From Pyropia yezoensis (taxonomy: Eukaryota > Rhodophyta > Bangiophyceae > Bangiales > Bangiaceae), in the NCBI GenBank assembly GCA_009829735.1, contig CM020619.1, forward strand, positions 564,590 through 628,589: a stretch of DNA of 64,000 nucleotides. The letters run 5' to 3'. Positions 33,501 through 43,701 of this stretch are shown here, one piece after another (positions within the stretch are counted from its first letter, which is position 1; each line of letters begins with the position of its first letter). The notes under the pieces were generated by a model. The model was not told where the DNA came from. It saw nothing but the letters and a program-made list of their open reading frames with translations, and searched no databases. Made by a program: the position numbers and the translations under genes.

Positions 33501-34721
33501 GCCTGTCCACATGACGTCATGCTTTCTTAACATCCGTCGTACCCCTTCGGCTACGGAAGGGGGAAGGTGGTCGAGGTCAGCCTCGGCCAGTGCCTTCAAT
33601 GCTTCTTGGTCCTTCGGCGGAATATCCGCCGGTAATGATGGTCGACTAGGCTTCCCGTCATCGGGTTGCTGTCGCTCGGTGGTCTCGGCGACCGCCAGCA
33701 CCTCAAGTGGGTCCACTTGACCTTCCTTGTCAGGGGTAAGGATACCTCCTTCGTAGAGCTCGGCAATCCCGAGGATAGTTCCCTTCGGGAGGGTGACTGC
33801 CTTACGGCGATAGTTCGCCATCACTAGGAGGGACGACCCTCCTGATGGGAGGTCTATGAGACCGTTGGCCATGGTCAACCCATGGCGCTTGTACGTCCGC
33901 AAGTTGGACTTGACTCTGCAGATGCCTGCGAGGTCACAGTTAACCGGGAGGACTGTCTCCGACAACGGCTCAAAGCGAGTTCGCTTGGCCAACCGAAGTG
34001 TCTTCTGCTCGACACTTGCGTACACCTCAGCCACGTTAACGTGGCTCCCTTGTAGCGTCAGGTCCCTGACGATAGCCGTGTGTCCTCGCTTCGTCCCGTC
34101 GGCTTCTTGAAGCTCGACGGTCCTCCGGCCTGGCCGGATTGCATCAACGTGAACGTTGATGAAGGTGCACCCCAGTATGCAGGGCACCGATAGGGTCTCA
34201 CACACCAGGAAGTCGACCTCCGTGGTGAGTTCCCCGATGGTAACCCGCAGCGACATCGCTGCGGTCGTACGAATGAGGCGACCATTCGCGTCCTTGATGG
34301 TGGGTCCCCGAGTCACTCTGACTCGCGAAAGCCACTTGTCCGGGACGGTATCCTTCCGGATAAGGTTGGGTCCAGCCCCTGTATCCAGTACAGGGTAGTA
34401 CGACCGTGTCGACTGGGGGTCAACCCCCAGTGTGGCTGATACCTTGAAGTTCTCCAAGGTAAACAGCACGTGGCCTACACCGATATCCGGTGTAGCTCGG
34501 GCATCCTGAACAGGGCCCTTGTCTGGTTCCATGTGACGGGGCTTCCCGTCCTCTCCTCCCAACCTTGGTGGTTGGTCATCAATCCCCTGACGCCGTGTCG
34601 TCGGGGCCGGAAGGTGTATCCGGGGGTTGATGCGGCGTCGGCTCAACCGCGCTCTCCGTGGGGCTTTCCCCGCGGTACTCCGGGGTGGCTTGCTTGGGTT
34701 ACCCCAGCGCCCCCCGGTCAT
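30555..34721 (-). CDS. pol: Element A Pol polyprotein (PR-RT-RH-IN-chromodomain)
   Basis: 1388 residues, intact. Protease DTGAG at 113-117. Reverse transcriptase: WGAPVVIVQKKD at about 464-475, FGLSNAPATFQR at 552-563, catalytic YLDD at 580-583. RNase H about 728-858 (VIDVDACD, TERE, RSDHEPL, HHLGDALSR). Integrase zinc finger H964, H971, C1001, C1004; catalytic D1033 (AIDILG), D1093 (LSDNG), E1129 (NGQVERF). The last 70 residues form a chromodomain-like end (VMWVGYDSPTWERAANIP), which in chromoviruses guides integration into marked chromatin. The ATG lies 8 bases after the gag stop in the -1 frame, and a GGGAAAC slippery site precedes it, so expression as Gag-Pol by -1 frameshifting is likely. 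This copy of pol is intact, while the copy right of the gap is frameshifted. Confidence 0.95.
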   Translation of the reverse strand: MTGGRWGNPSKPPRSTAGKAPRRARLSRRRINPRIHLPAPTTRRQGIDDQPPRLGGEDGKPRHMEPDKGPVQDARATPDIGVGHVLFTLENFKVSATLGVDPQSTRSYYPVLDTGAGPNLIRKDTVPDKWLSRVRVTRGPTIKDANGRLIRTTAAMSLRVTIGELTTEVDFLVCETLSVPCILGCTFINVHVDAIRPGRRTVELQEADGTKRGHTAIVRDLTLQGSHVNVAEVYASVEQKTLRLAKRTRFEPLSETVLPVNCDLAGICRVKSNLRTYKRHGLTMANGLIDLPSGGSSLLVMANYRRKAVTLPKGTILGIAELYEGGILTPDKEGQVDPLEVLAVAETTERQQPDDGKPSRPSLPADIPPKDQEALKALAEADLDHLPPSVAEGVRRMLRKHDVMWTGGALGTIGATQHRIDLVPGARPARSQPHRAGPMQREIVDGEVKRMSEAKVIRPSMSEWGAPVVIVQKKDQTPRFCIDYRRLNLVTKKDSYPLPRMDECIDSLGEATVFTTIDCNAGYWQIPVADEDIPKTAFVCHSGVYEFLRMPFGLSNAPATFQRAIDIILSGVKWRNCLVYLDDVIVFSRNMDDHVQHVDEVLTLLRNAGVTLRLMKCAFFQQTVDYLGHQITPGKLGVLEANTQALRDARFPNTQTQLKSFLGMCNVYRRFFKVFARIAKPLTVLTSSTLPEVLQPPSPSEEEAFESLKRALLSPPVLALPHQRGTFVIDVDACDTQVGCTLLQGETLIGTDNVIPDLRPVGYFSRTLNPAERNYSATERECLGVIWAVQLLRPYLEGSRFIVRSDHEPLRWLLNLGDKDSDSHGRLARWRLKMAEHDYRTVYKAGSTHHLGDALSRLDTPSGDTRPVDEDIPVVPVCMVGNATQGMVDHTMAHLACPLTLADFREAQANDDDCRCHRANLLAGTAGIFSENEDGLIYRRAPADGRHQVVVPVSLRQAVMEREHENPTAGHPGGSRMFAAMQRFFYWPAMAVDVVDHVRGCHPCARNRMSLYRQASAMKLFLPDGPNEQVAIDILGPLPVTEEGNRYILVMSDRFTKLSRAAAIPNDTAYTIMNAVVDHWISAYGVMKQLLSDNGANLTSAFCAKVLGMFGIEPRRASDYHPQTNGQVERFNRTIVKMLQCYVAEHTNTWDRLLSVLTLAYNARPHRSTNIAPLEWVMPLGVGNLTLPPGRCTRYDTPKGRPAERIHLAWLAKLSWMIPKLKGALDRTQLRYKKNFDARLRVRNATLITGDWVYIRHQKFRGNKLMQPVKGPYQILHRDDHSVILHSDTEIQRISVNDVTPAPKPEQPQLVPAGLLHEALTTHRSDDPVGPDGIPYQVESEVGHTDPNLPGPWYVKVMWVGYDSPTWERAANIPRQLLMPYMRRRRLL

Positions 34722-34729
34722 CCTTCCTC

Positions 34730-36911
34730 TTACTCGTTTCCCGCCCTTGGTAGGGTGCTGTCCGCCGGGACATCCGGCTGCGGAGGTGCCTCCTCGACGG
34801 CCAGTACTCCACCTGGAGCTGGCTGCCTACCCGGTGCGGGTCCGGGTGCTCTGGCGGGATACCCCCCGGTGGATGCCTTGCGTTGCGCCGCTGCCCGCCG
34901 AGACTCCTCGGGGATGAGTGGGCAGGAAGACACCCAGTGCTGGGGATCCCCACACAACATACATCCGGACGTGCCGGTCCCTCCTTGAGTTCGCATCGGG
35001 GTAGCCCCGTAGCTGCGGTTGCCTCCCTCGGGCGCCCGAGTGCCTGCTCCCTGGTAGGCCTTGGGTCCTTGGGTCAACCGGAACATGGACTCCCCCAACC
35101 GGTTGGGTCGGCCCGCAATCTGCGGAGGTGCCTCCGTACGTACTGCCCATGTAGGCAGGGGCTGGTGGGGGTTACCCGTAACCGGGGCATACCCCGTCGT
35201 CCGCACATACGGGACGCGCCGTCCCGCTCCCTCGTTGACCTGGAACTGGGTCCCAGCCGGGGCGATGTACGGTACCGTACCGTGCTCATCAATCACCGGC
35301 GTCGCCGGTAGCAACAGGTGGCCCTGTTGGTCAACTAGAGGTTCATCCTCGCCCGTAGGGGTATGTTCGGTCGCCACCAGTACTGGTGCGGCCTTACGTT
35401 CCACCTTCTCTTGCCTCGGTACCGGGGTAAGACTGGGCTTGCCTCCCTCACCCTTGGGCTTCGGGGCCAAGGCACATTCCGGGTGTAGCACTCGGTAGGC
35501 GTCCCTAGGGACTTGCACATATGCATCAGTCGACTGAAGTTCGTCCGGGCCGTATTGGCTCCCCGTGCGGATATCCGCACGTAGTTGGGTACTCCTGCGA
35601 ACAGGATGGTCCGTAGCTCCCCTTCTCCGAGGAGCTTCCCCAGCTCGTAGTCGAGCTCTTGAATCCGGCGTCCAACATCTCCTCATCCTCGCAGCTCTGG
35701 GCGGTGGCAGTGTGCAGGGCCCGGTAGTGGTCCTCGCACTTGTCCTCACTGAGGTAACTGCTCAGCAGCTCCTTGAGGATCCCACGGTAATCCATGGGGG
35801 TGGCCGCGACCCTCATTCCCGGCATCGGGGATGCCTGGCGAAGGATGCCTCGCACCCGTTCATCAACAAAGAACGGGAGGATCTCCAGGGCCAGCCCCTC
35901 GTTAACGAGGGCCTTGTCCGCGGCTGCCTTGAAGCTAGTCAAGAAGCCGATGACTGCCAACGGACGTCCGTTGGGGCCCCCGAACATAGGGACTCCCTTC
36001 ATAAGGGTCTGCATAGAGCGGATCGCTCGGTGCGACGTATTACGCATCGATTCCGATACGGTGGTAGATCGGTCTTCCAAACGATAACGTTCGGGAGTCA
36101 GTACCGACCTGAAGACTTCGTTGACGATCTCCGTGTCAGCGTCCTGGATATTCAGTCGCTCAGCCAGTTGATGAGCAAACTCATCGGACTCCATCCGCTT
36201 CAGTAGGCTCGCAGTGACCTGCGCGGTCATAGCTTCCACCACTGAAGATGGTACTTCAGGCGTCGGCACTTCGGGAACCCGAGTTTCCTGGCCTCCTTCG
36301 TCGTGGGGATACTGTGAGAGGGTACCCCCTCCGCCAATAACCGACTCTCCACCGGCGTAAGTATCCGCCGGGTCGTGTCCGCGGAGTCCGCTTCGGGTGC
36401 TCCGAGCGTATCGCTCCGTGTGGCTCCGTTCCAACTCTGCCGACGAGTCGGATCCATACCCCATTGTGTCCGGGGGTTGTCCAGGAGTAGCAACACCGGG
36501 GTTGACCCTGGTGGACCCCGAAAGTAGTCCGGCCGGTTCGAACCGTACTGGTGTGGGAGGAACACGACGGGGTCCCGTCGTGTGGCGTGTTGACATCAAC
36601 ACTGCCATCGCGTCCTCCGTCCGCTCCTGGCGAGCGTCGAGTCCGGAAAACCGGGCCTCGATGCGGGCCAATGATGCCATCAGGGAATCCCCTGGTGAAG
36701 GAGGCGGCGGAGTGAGGTCGGTCGATGACAGTTCAGGCGGGCCCCCGCCTCCTGCCGTCCGAGCCGTGCCAAACGTCGATCCGGCACCGGAAAGCATTGG
36801 CGTCTCAACGTTGTCGATCGGGTTCCCGATCCCGCTTCCCGTAGTCACCTCCGGGGTCGGCGTCGACGCCGATCCGTCATCTTGAACGTTCCCCGTCTCT
36901 TGGGTAGACAT
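34730..36911 (-). pseudogene. gag: Element A Gag, frameshifted representation
   Basis: The same protein as the intact Gag at 43702-45885, but with the frame broken. The first part is open to 35526 and the C-terminal part is read in another frame to the stop at 34730. Compared with the second representation, single-base losses occur at GCGTCCAAC (AAAC in the other) and GCGTCCCTAG (CCCCTAG in the other). The C-terminal CCHC knuckle (CMLCGDPQHWVSSC) is present. Probably a sequence-level error or haplotype difference, since the rest is near identical. Confidence 0.85.
34736..34742 (-). promoter_or_regulatory. Slippery heptamer GGGAAAC at the gag-pol junction
   Basis: On the element strand G GGA AAC GAG TAA, with GGA and AAC in the gag frame: the canonical X XXY YYZ phase. 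A -1 slip here reads through into pol. The same heptamer is at 43708-43714. Confidence 0.7.
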
Positions 36912-37116
36912 AGTCACAATCAGTCAACCGACGTAACAATCACCACGAATAAGAGAGCGAGGGGGTAGATTGGGGAGAGTAACAGTAGATCACAGTCAAA
37001 GGTAAAAACTCAACACAATCGATCAGGTCGCAACACCACGAGTACAAGAAAAGGACCGGATCCCTATCCGTGTGCCAGGGCCGAAGACGGGTCACCACAA
37101 GGGTGACGGAAACCCG

Positions 37117-37134
37117 TCCCCTGCTGCTCCACCA
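37117..37134 (-). other. Primer-binding site of element A
   Basis: One base inside the 5' LTR the element strand reads TGGTGGAGCAGCAGGGGA, complementary to a tRNA 3' end ...CTGCTCCACCA. Element C has the same first 16 bases. The tRNA species was not identified. Confidence 0.75.
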
Positions 37135-37135
37135 A

Positions 37136-37498
37136 TGTAGCACAATAGGGATCCGTCGCACGTCCACTCTCAGGGAACACTCACCAAGGGGGATCGGCAC
37201 CAACGTCACCGGGAGGCCAAGGTTGCTGTCCTTGGAGCGCAAGCCACGGGACCAAGATGGGAGCCCAAATGGGAGGGGTTTGTTGTTCTACCTGGCCGGC
37301 GGTGGATTCGCCGCCGGCCCCCACGTTATAAACCCTCGGAGACACTACTAACTACCCTCCACCCCAAGATGCAAGTGCCTCTGGTCATACGTAACTTATA
37401 GATACCGTGACCAGTACGAACTATCAAATTGAAAGTTAAGGGTTAGAAGTAGCCCCCCTAATATTTAGGGTTACAATACGGCCAACCATATTGCTACA
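37136..37498 (-). repeat. Element A 5' LTR
   Basis: 363 bp. It differs from the 26257 LTR only by T-run or A/T-run length (CTACCTGG against CTACCTTGG; ATATTTAGG against ATATTAGG). The bases after it, CGCGGCCAACGGAGGG, are identical to those after the LTR at 46111-46473. Confidence 0.93.
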
Positions 37499-37514
37499 CG
37501 CGGCCAACGGAGGG

Positions 37515-38014
37515 NNNNNNNNNNNNNNNNNNNNNNNNNNNNNNNNNNNNNNNNNNNNNNNNNNNNNNNNNNNNNNNNNNNNNNNNNNNNNNNNNNNNNN
37601 NNNNNNNNNNNNNNNNNNNNNNNNNNNNNNNNNNNNNNNNNNNNNNNNNNNNNNNNNNNNNNNNNNNNNNNNNNNNNNNNNNNNNNNNNNNNNNNNNNNN
37701 NNNNNNNNNNNNNNNNNNNNNNNNNNNNNNNNNNNNNNNNNNNNNNNNNNNNNNNNNNNNNNNNNNNNNNNNNNNNNNNNNNNNNNNNNNNNNNNNNNNN
37801 NNNNNNNNNNNNNNNNNNNNNNNNNNNNNNNNNNNNNNNNNNNNNNNNNNNNNNNNNNNNNNNNNNNNNNNNNNNNNNNNNNNNNNNNNNNNNNNNNNNN
37901 NNNNNNNNNNNNNNNNNNNNNNNNNNNNNNNNNNNNNNNNNNNNNNNNNNNNNNNNNNNNNNNNNNNNNNNNNNNNNNNNNNNNNNNNNNNNNNNNNNNN
38001 NNNNNNNNNNNNNN
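37515..38014. other. Assembly gap, exactly 500 N
   Basis: A run of 500 N, the round number typical of a placeholder of unknown size. The sequence left of it ends 16 bases into the right flank of element A; the sequence right of it restarts inside element A at the equivalent of 29028. Confidence 0.98.
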
Positions 38015-38026
38015 CCCTGCTTTCCG

Positions 38027-39046
38027 GTTGACACCGGCTTCTGTCTCCGATATTTCGGGAGTGTGTTGGCCTCCCGGCCGGTCCACCCGTTGCAGGGTAC
38101 CTTCACCCTTGAGGTTACCCTCGGGCAGGCGTCCTCCTTCTTGCTGTCCGTCCGCCGGCAGGGGCGCCTGTTTCATCTTCCGACGGGTGTCCGTCGGCAC
38201 ATCGCGCAGTTGGGCGCGGACCTGATAGCTGCCAAGACCGGGTTGGCCCGGGAGTTCGAGGCCCTGCTGGCTGTTCATGATGCCGTGAACTGGGCTGGGG
38301 TGTTGGCCCTTCCCCCGTACCGGGACCCGCAGGCTGGGGCTACCCCCTTGCCTCGTCACTCGTTGCGTATCCGGCGTACTCAGCCGGGTGAGCCTAGTTG
38401 CCATGGGTGGGCGTCCACCGAGGCCGTTCTTGACCTGGGTATTCCCATGGTTATCCATGAAACCTCTTCAGGTCCTTGCCCCGTGGTTCGGTAACCCGAT
38501 ACCGGCGGCGGTTGGCCGTCGTCCCCGAGAGTGGGGCTCTGCGGGTGGGGAGCGTGAGGTGTCCCGTCGTCGGGCGGAGCCCCGCCGGGGTTACGGTGGA
38601 GCCCCTTCGGTAGGGTCCTACCGAGCCTCGTATCAGGTGCCACCGGCTCCGGTGGTAGCCGTGGCGGCTCCCGTGTCGGCTCCTGTGGCTCCTCTGGCTG
38701 CGCCAGTGTCACCTCCCGCCCCTGCCCTACATGACGGGGTCCCCGTCTCTGGTATGAGGGCGTTGACGCCCTTGTTGCCCGCGCAATGCGGGAGGGTCTC
38801 TCTGTTAGCTGGGGGGATATCCCCCCAGGTGCTGCGCTAGTTGGGTCAGCGCGTTGCTTCGGTGGTGTGCTTTACAGCCTCCAGAAAGCTCTGGAGGACG
38901 TGGAGGCTGGCCGCAGCACCCTCGTCCAGCTATGCACCGAGGTAACTCGGGTGATCGACCGTCGTGACATTGCCGACCGGTGGAGCACGGAGGTATACGC
39001 GCTTACGCGTGAGTGGCCTCCCTCGGGCAGTGGGTCTACCCACTGA
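38027..39046 (+). pseudogene. Antisense ORF of element A, 3' part, second representation
   Basis: Matches 29041-30075. It carries single-base differences that shift the frame (CGGTTGAC for CGGTTTGAC, CCATGAAACC for CCATGAACC, ACGGGGTC for ACGGGGGTC), so no single frame spans it; the last part is open again from 38786 to 39046. Confidence 0.75.
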
Positions 39047-39525
39047 GGAGTGTTATTGTTTGTACGGGAGAGGGACCCGGTGGCCCTTATGGTGGCCGGG
39101 TAGTAGTGAGTGTAAACTCATCCCCCGCTGGGGGCATTGCTTGCCTCTGTTTGCTGCCCTGAGGAGTACCCCTTCTGGCTCAGTGGTGCCTTGCCTCCCG
39201 TCCAACTTCTTCCGGTTGGTTCATGCTTGGGGAGGTTATCCTCCCTCACTTTGTGTCTTGGCTTTGGGAGGTCATCCTCCCGTGTAAGCCCCCTAGTTAC
39301 TTCGATATTATCGAGGTTAGCCTTTACCTTTAAGTTAACTTATTAAGGTTCAGGTTTTACTTAGGTATCTAAGCTTGGCTCTACTTAGTTACCTAAGCTT
39401 GGTTCGACTTAGAAACCTAAGTCTGATTTGACTTAGAAACCTAAGTCTGCCATAACCATGTCACACCCTACTTAGTAGGTATAAGCCTCACCCCCCAACA
39501 GCCGAAGTCGGTGTCGGTTGGGTTG

Positions 39526-42500
39526 TTACAGTAGGCGTCGTCGCCTCATGTAAGGCATGAGGAGTTGGCGGGGTATATTCGCCGCCCGTTCCCAGGTGGG
39601 TGAGTCGTATCCGACCCACATAACCTTCACGTACCAGGGTCCTGGTAGGTTCGGGTCGGTGTGTCCGACCTCGCTCTCTACTTGGTATGGAATCCCATCC
39701 GGTCCCACCGGGTCGTCTGACCGGTGGGTTGTAAGAGCTTCATGTAGCAACCCAGCCGGTACCAGCTGAGGCTGTTCCGGCTTCGGAGCAGGTGTGACAT
39801 CATTCACACTGATGCGTTGGATCTCCGTATCGGGAGTGTAAGATAACAGAGTGGTCATCTCTGTGGAGAATCTGGTACGGTCCCTTGACCGGTTGCATGA
39901 GCTTATTGCCCCGGAACTTCTGGTGTCTGATGTAGACCCAGTCACCTGTTATCAGGGTAGCGTTGCGCACCCGTAGTCGGGCGTCGAAGTTCTTCTTATA
40001 TCGAAGTTGTGTTCTGTCAAGGGCACCCTTGAGCTTAGGAATCATCCACGATAGCTTGGCCAACCAAGCTAGGTGGATACGTTCGGCCGGTCGGCCCTTC
40101 GGTGTATCATACCGAGTGCACCTGCCTGGTGGCAGCGTCAGGTTACCGACGCCTAGTGGCATGACCCACTCCAGCGGAGCGATGTTTGTGCTCCGATGTG
40201 GCCTGGCATTGTATGCCAGGGTGAGTACGGACAGAAGCCTGTCCCAAGTGTTCGTGTGCTCGGCCACGTAGCACTGTAGCATCTTGACGATGGTGCGGTT
40301 GAACCGCTCCACCTGCCCGTTGGTTTGCGGGTGGTAGTCGGATGCCCGACGTGGTTCGATACCGAACATGCCCAGGACCTTAGCGCAGAATGCCGACGTA
40401 AGGTTTGCTCCGTTGTCGGAGAGGAGTTGCTTCATGACTCCGTATGCACTGATCCAGTGGTCAACCACTGCGTTCATGATGGTGTATGCCCGTATCATTC
40501 GGGATGGCTGCCGCTCGTGACAGCTTAGTGAACCGGTCAGACATGACCAGGATGTACCTGTTCCCTTCTTCCGTTACCGGAAGTGGCCCGAGTATGTCGA
40601 TAGCGACCTGCTCGTTGGGCCCATCAGGTAAGAATAGCTTCATGGCAGACGCCTGCCTATACAGACTCATGCGGTTACGTGCACAGGGGTGGCATCCCCT
40701 GACGTGGTCGACCACGTCGACGGCCATTGCTGGCCAGTAGAAGAACCTTTGCATTGCTGCGAACATACGTGAACCCCCCGGGTGTCCGGCTGTAGGGTTC
40801 TCATGTTCTCGTTCCATGACGGCTTGCCGTAAGGACACGGGAACCACGACTTGATGTCGTCCATCGGCGGGTGCCCGCCGGTATATGAGTCCGTCTTCGT
40901 TCTCGGAGAAGATGCCGGCCGTACCGGCCAGGAGGTTAGCACGATGACATCTACAGTCATCGTCATTGGCCTGTGCCTCGCGGAAGTCCGCGAGGGTCAA
41001 TGGGCACGCAAGGTGTGCCATGGTATGGTCAACCATACCCTGGGTAGCATTACCCACCATGCACACCGGTACCACCGGGATGTCCTCGTCCACAGGGCGG
41101 GTATCCCCGCTCGGGGTGTCGAGGCGAGACAATGCGTCTCCGAGATGGTGGGTTGACCCAGCCTTATACACGGTACGGTAGTCGTGCTCGGCCATCTTCA
41201 GCCTCCATCGGGCTAGCCTCCCATGGCTATCGGAATCCTTGTCACCAAGGTTGAGGAGCCATCGTAGGGGTTCGTGGTCGGACCTCACGATGAACCTGGA
41301 GCCCTCCAGGTATGGACGGAGCAGTTGCACTGCCCATATAACTCCGAGGCATTCACGCTCGGTGGCACTATAGTTCCGCTCAGCCGGGTTGAGTGTCCGG
41401 CTGAAGTACCCTACCGGACGTAGGTCCGGGATAACGTTGTCGGTACCTATCAACGTCTCTCCCTGTAACAGGGTGCATCCCACTTGTGTATCACACGCAT
41501 CGACATCGATGACGAAGGTACCCCGTTGGTGCGGTAACGCAAGGACGGGTGGGGATAGTAGGGCTCGCTTCAGCGACTCGAATGCCTCCTCTTCGCTAGG
41601 CGAAGGGGTTGGAGTACCTCGGGCAGGGTACTGCTCGTAAGAACCGTTAACGGTTTAGCTATCCGAGCGAAGACCTTGAAGAACCGTCGGTATACATTGC
41701 ACATTCCCAGGAAGCTCTTGAGCTGTGTCTGGGTGTTAGGGAACCGGGCATCCCGGAGTGCCTGGGTATTGGCTTCGAGTACCCCTAGTTTACCAGGAGT
41801 TATCTGGTGGCCCAGATAATCGACCGTCTGTTGGAAGAAGGCGCACTTCATCAGACGCAGGGTTACCCCGGCGTTCCTCAAGAGGGTGAGTACCTCGTCA
41901 ACATGTTGCACATGGTCATCCATGTTACGCGAGAAGACGATGACGTCATCGAGGTACACTAGGCAGTTACGCCACTTCACCCCCGACAGTATAATGTCGA
42001 TAGCCCGCTGGAATGTAGCAGGGGCGTTGGACAATCCGAAGGGCATCCTTAGGAACTCGTACACTCCACTGTGACAGACGAATGCCGTCTTGGGGATATC
42101 CTCGTCCGCCACCGGGATCTGCCAGTATCCGGCATTGCAGTCGATGGTGGTAAACACCGTAGCTTCCCCCAGGGAGTCGATGCATTCATCCATCCTTGGT
42201 AAAGGGTAGGAGTCCTTCTTGGTAACCAAGTTGAGGCGTCGATAATCGATGCAAAACCGAGGGGTTTGATCCTTCTTCTGTACAATAACGACTGGGGCAC
42301 CCCACTCCGACATCGAAGGTCGTATCACCTTCGCTTCACTCATCCTCTTCACTTCTCCATCAACGATCTCTCGTTGCATAGGTCCCGCTCGGTGCGGTTG
42401 TGACCGGGCGGGGCGTGCGCCTGGTACCAGGTCAATACGATGTTGGGTTGCCCCAATGGTACCCAGGGCTCCGCCTGTCCACATGACGTCATGCTTTCTT

Positions 42501-43693
42501 AACATCCGTCGTACCCCTTCGGCTACGGAAGGGGGAAGGTGGTCGAGGTCAGCCTCGGCCAGTGCCTTCAATGCTTCTTGGTCCTTCGGCGGAATATCCG
42601 CCGGTAATGATGGTCGACTAGGCTTCCCGTCATCGGGTTGCTGTCGCTCGGTGGTCTCGGCGACCGCCAGCACCTCAAGTGGGTCCACTTGACCTTCCTT
42701 GTCAGGGGTAAGGATACCTCCTTCGTAGAGCTCGGCAATCCCGAGGATAGTTCCCTTCGGGAGGGTGACTGCCTTACGGCGATAGTTCGCCATCACTAGG
42801 AGGGACGACCCTCCTGATGGGAGGTCTATGAGACCGTTGGCCATGGTCAACCCATGGCGCTTGTACGTCCGCAAGTTGGACTTGACTCTGCAGATGCCTG
42901 CGAGGTCACAGTTAACCGGGAGGACTGTCTCCGACAACGGCTCAAAGCGAGTTCGCTTGGCCAACCGAAGTGTCTTCTGCTCGACACTTGCGTACACCTC
43001 AGCCACGTTAACGTGGCTCCCTTGTAGCGTCAGGTCCCTGACGATAGCCGTGTGTCCTCGCTTCGTCCCGTCGGCTTCTTGAAGCTCGACGGTCCTCCGG
43101 CCTGGCCGGATTGCATCAACGTGAACGTTGATGAAGGTGCACCCCAGTATGCAGGGCACCGATAGGGTCTCACACACCAGGAAGTCGACCTCCGTGGTGA
43201 GTTCCCCGATGGTAACCCGCAGCGACATCGCTGCGGTCGTACGAATGAGGCGACCATTCGCGTCCTTGATGGTGGGTCCCCGAGTCACTCTGACTCGCGA
43301 AAGCCACTTGTCCGGGACGGTATCCTTCCGGATAAGGTTGGGTCCAGCCCCTGTATCCAGTACAGGGTAGTACGACCGTGTCGACTGGGGGTCAACCCCC
43401 AGTGTGGCTGATACCTTGAAGTTCTCCAAGGTAAACAGCACGTGGCCTACACCGATATCCGGTGTAGCTCGGGCATCCTGAACAGGGCCCTTGTCTGGTT
43501 CCATGTGACGGGGCTTCCCGTCCTCTCCTCCCAACCTTGGTGGTTGGTCATCAATCCCCTGACGCCGTGTCGTCGGGGCCGGAAGGTGTATCCGGGGGTT
43601 GATGCGGCGTCGGCTCAACCGCGCTCTCCGTGGGGCTTTCCCCGCGGTACTCCGGGGTGGCTTGCTTGGGTTACCCCAGCGCCCCCCGGTCAT
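39526..43693 (-). pseudogene. pol: Element A Pol, second representation, frameshifted
   Basis: The ATG at 43693 opens 707 residues identical in motif content to the intact Pol at 30555-34721 (protease DTGAG, RT YLDD). The frame breaks in the RNase H lead-in at 41600 (GAAGGGGTT against GAAGGGGGTT), again near 40489 (ATGCCCGTATC against ATGCCGTATC) and near 39834 (ATCGGGAGTG against ATCGGAGTG). Each break is a one-base homopolymer change. Integrase and chromodomain are readable in pieces. Confidence 0.88.
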
Positions 43694-43701
43694 CCTTCCT
43701 C

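Larger units (their letters stand above)
26257..37498 (-). mobile_element. Ty3/gypsy element A, full length, chromodomain type, with antisense ORF
   Basis: Two 363-bp LTRs (26257-26619 and 37136-37498), target duplication CGCGG (26252-26256 and 37499-37503). Coding direction is minus: gag (36911-34730), pol (34721-30555). A long plus-strand ORF (27211-30075) lies between pol and the 3' LTR and is itself split by a solo LTR at 28522-28990. The primer-binding site is at 37117-37134 and the polypurine tract at 26620-26632. LTRs differ only by single-base homopolymer length, so the insertion is young. Confidence 0.93.

Noticed and set aside
37491..38225. Open frames across the N run
   Set aside because: They are made of undefined residues translated from the 500-N gap.
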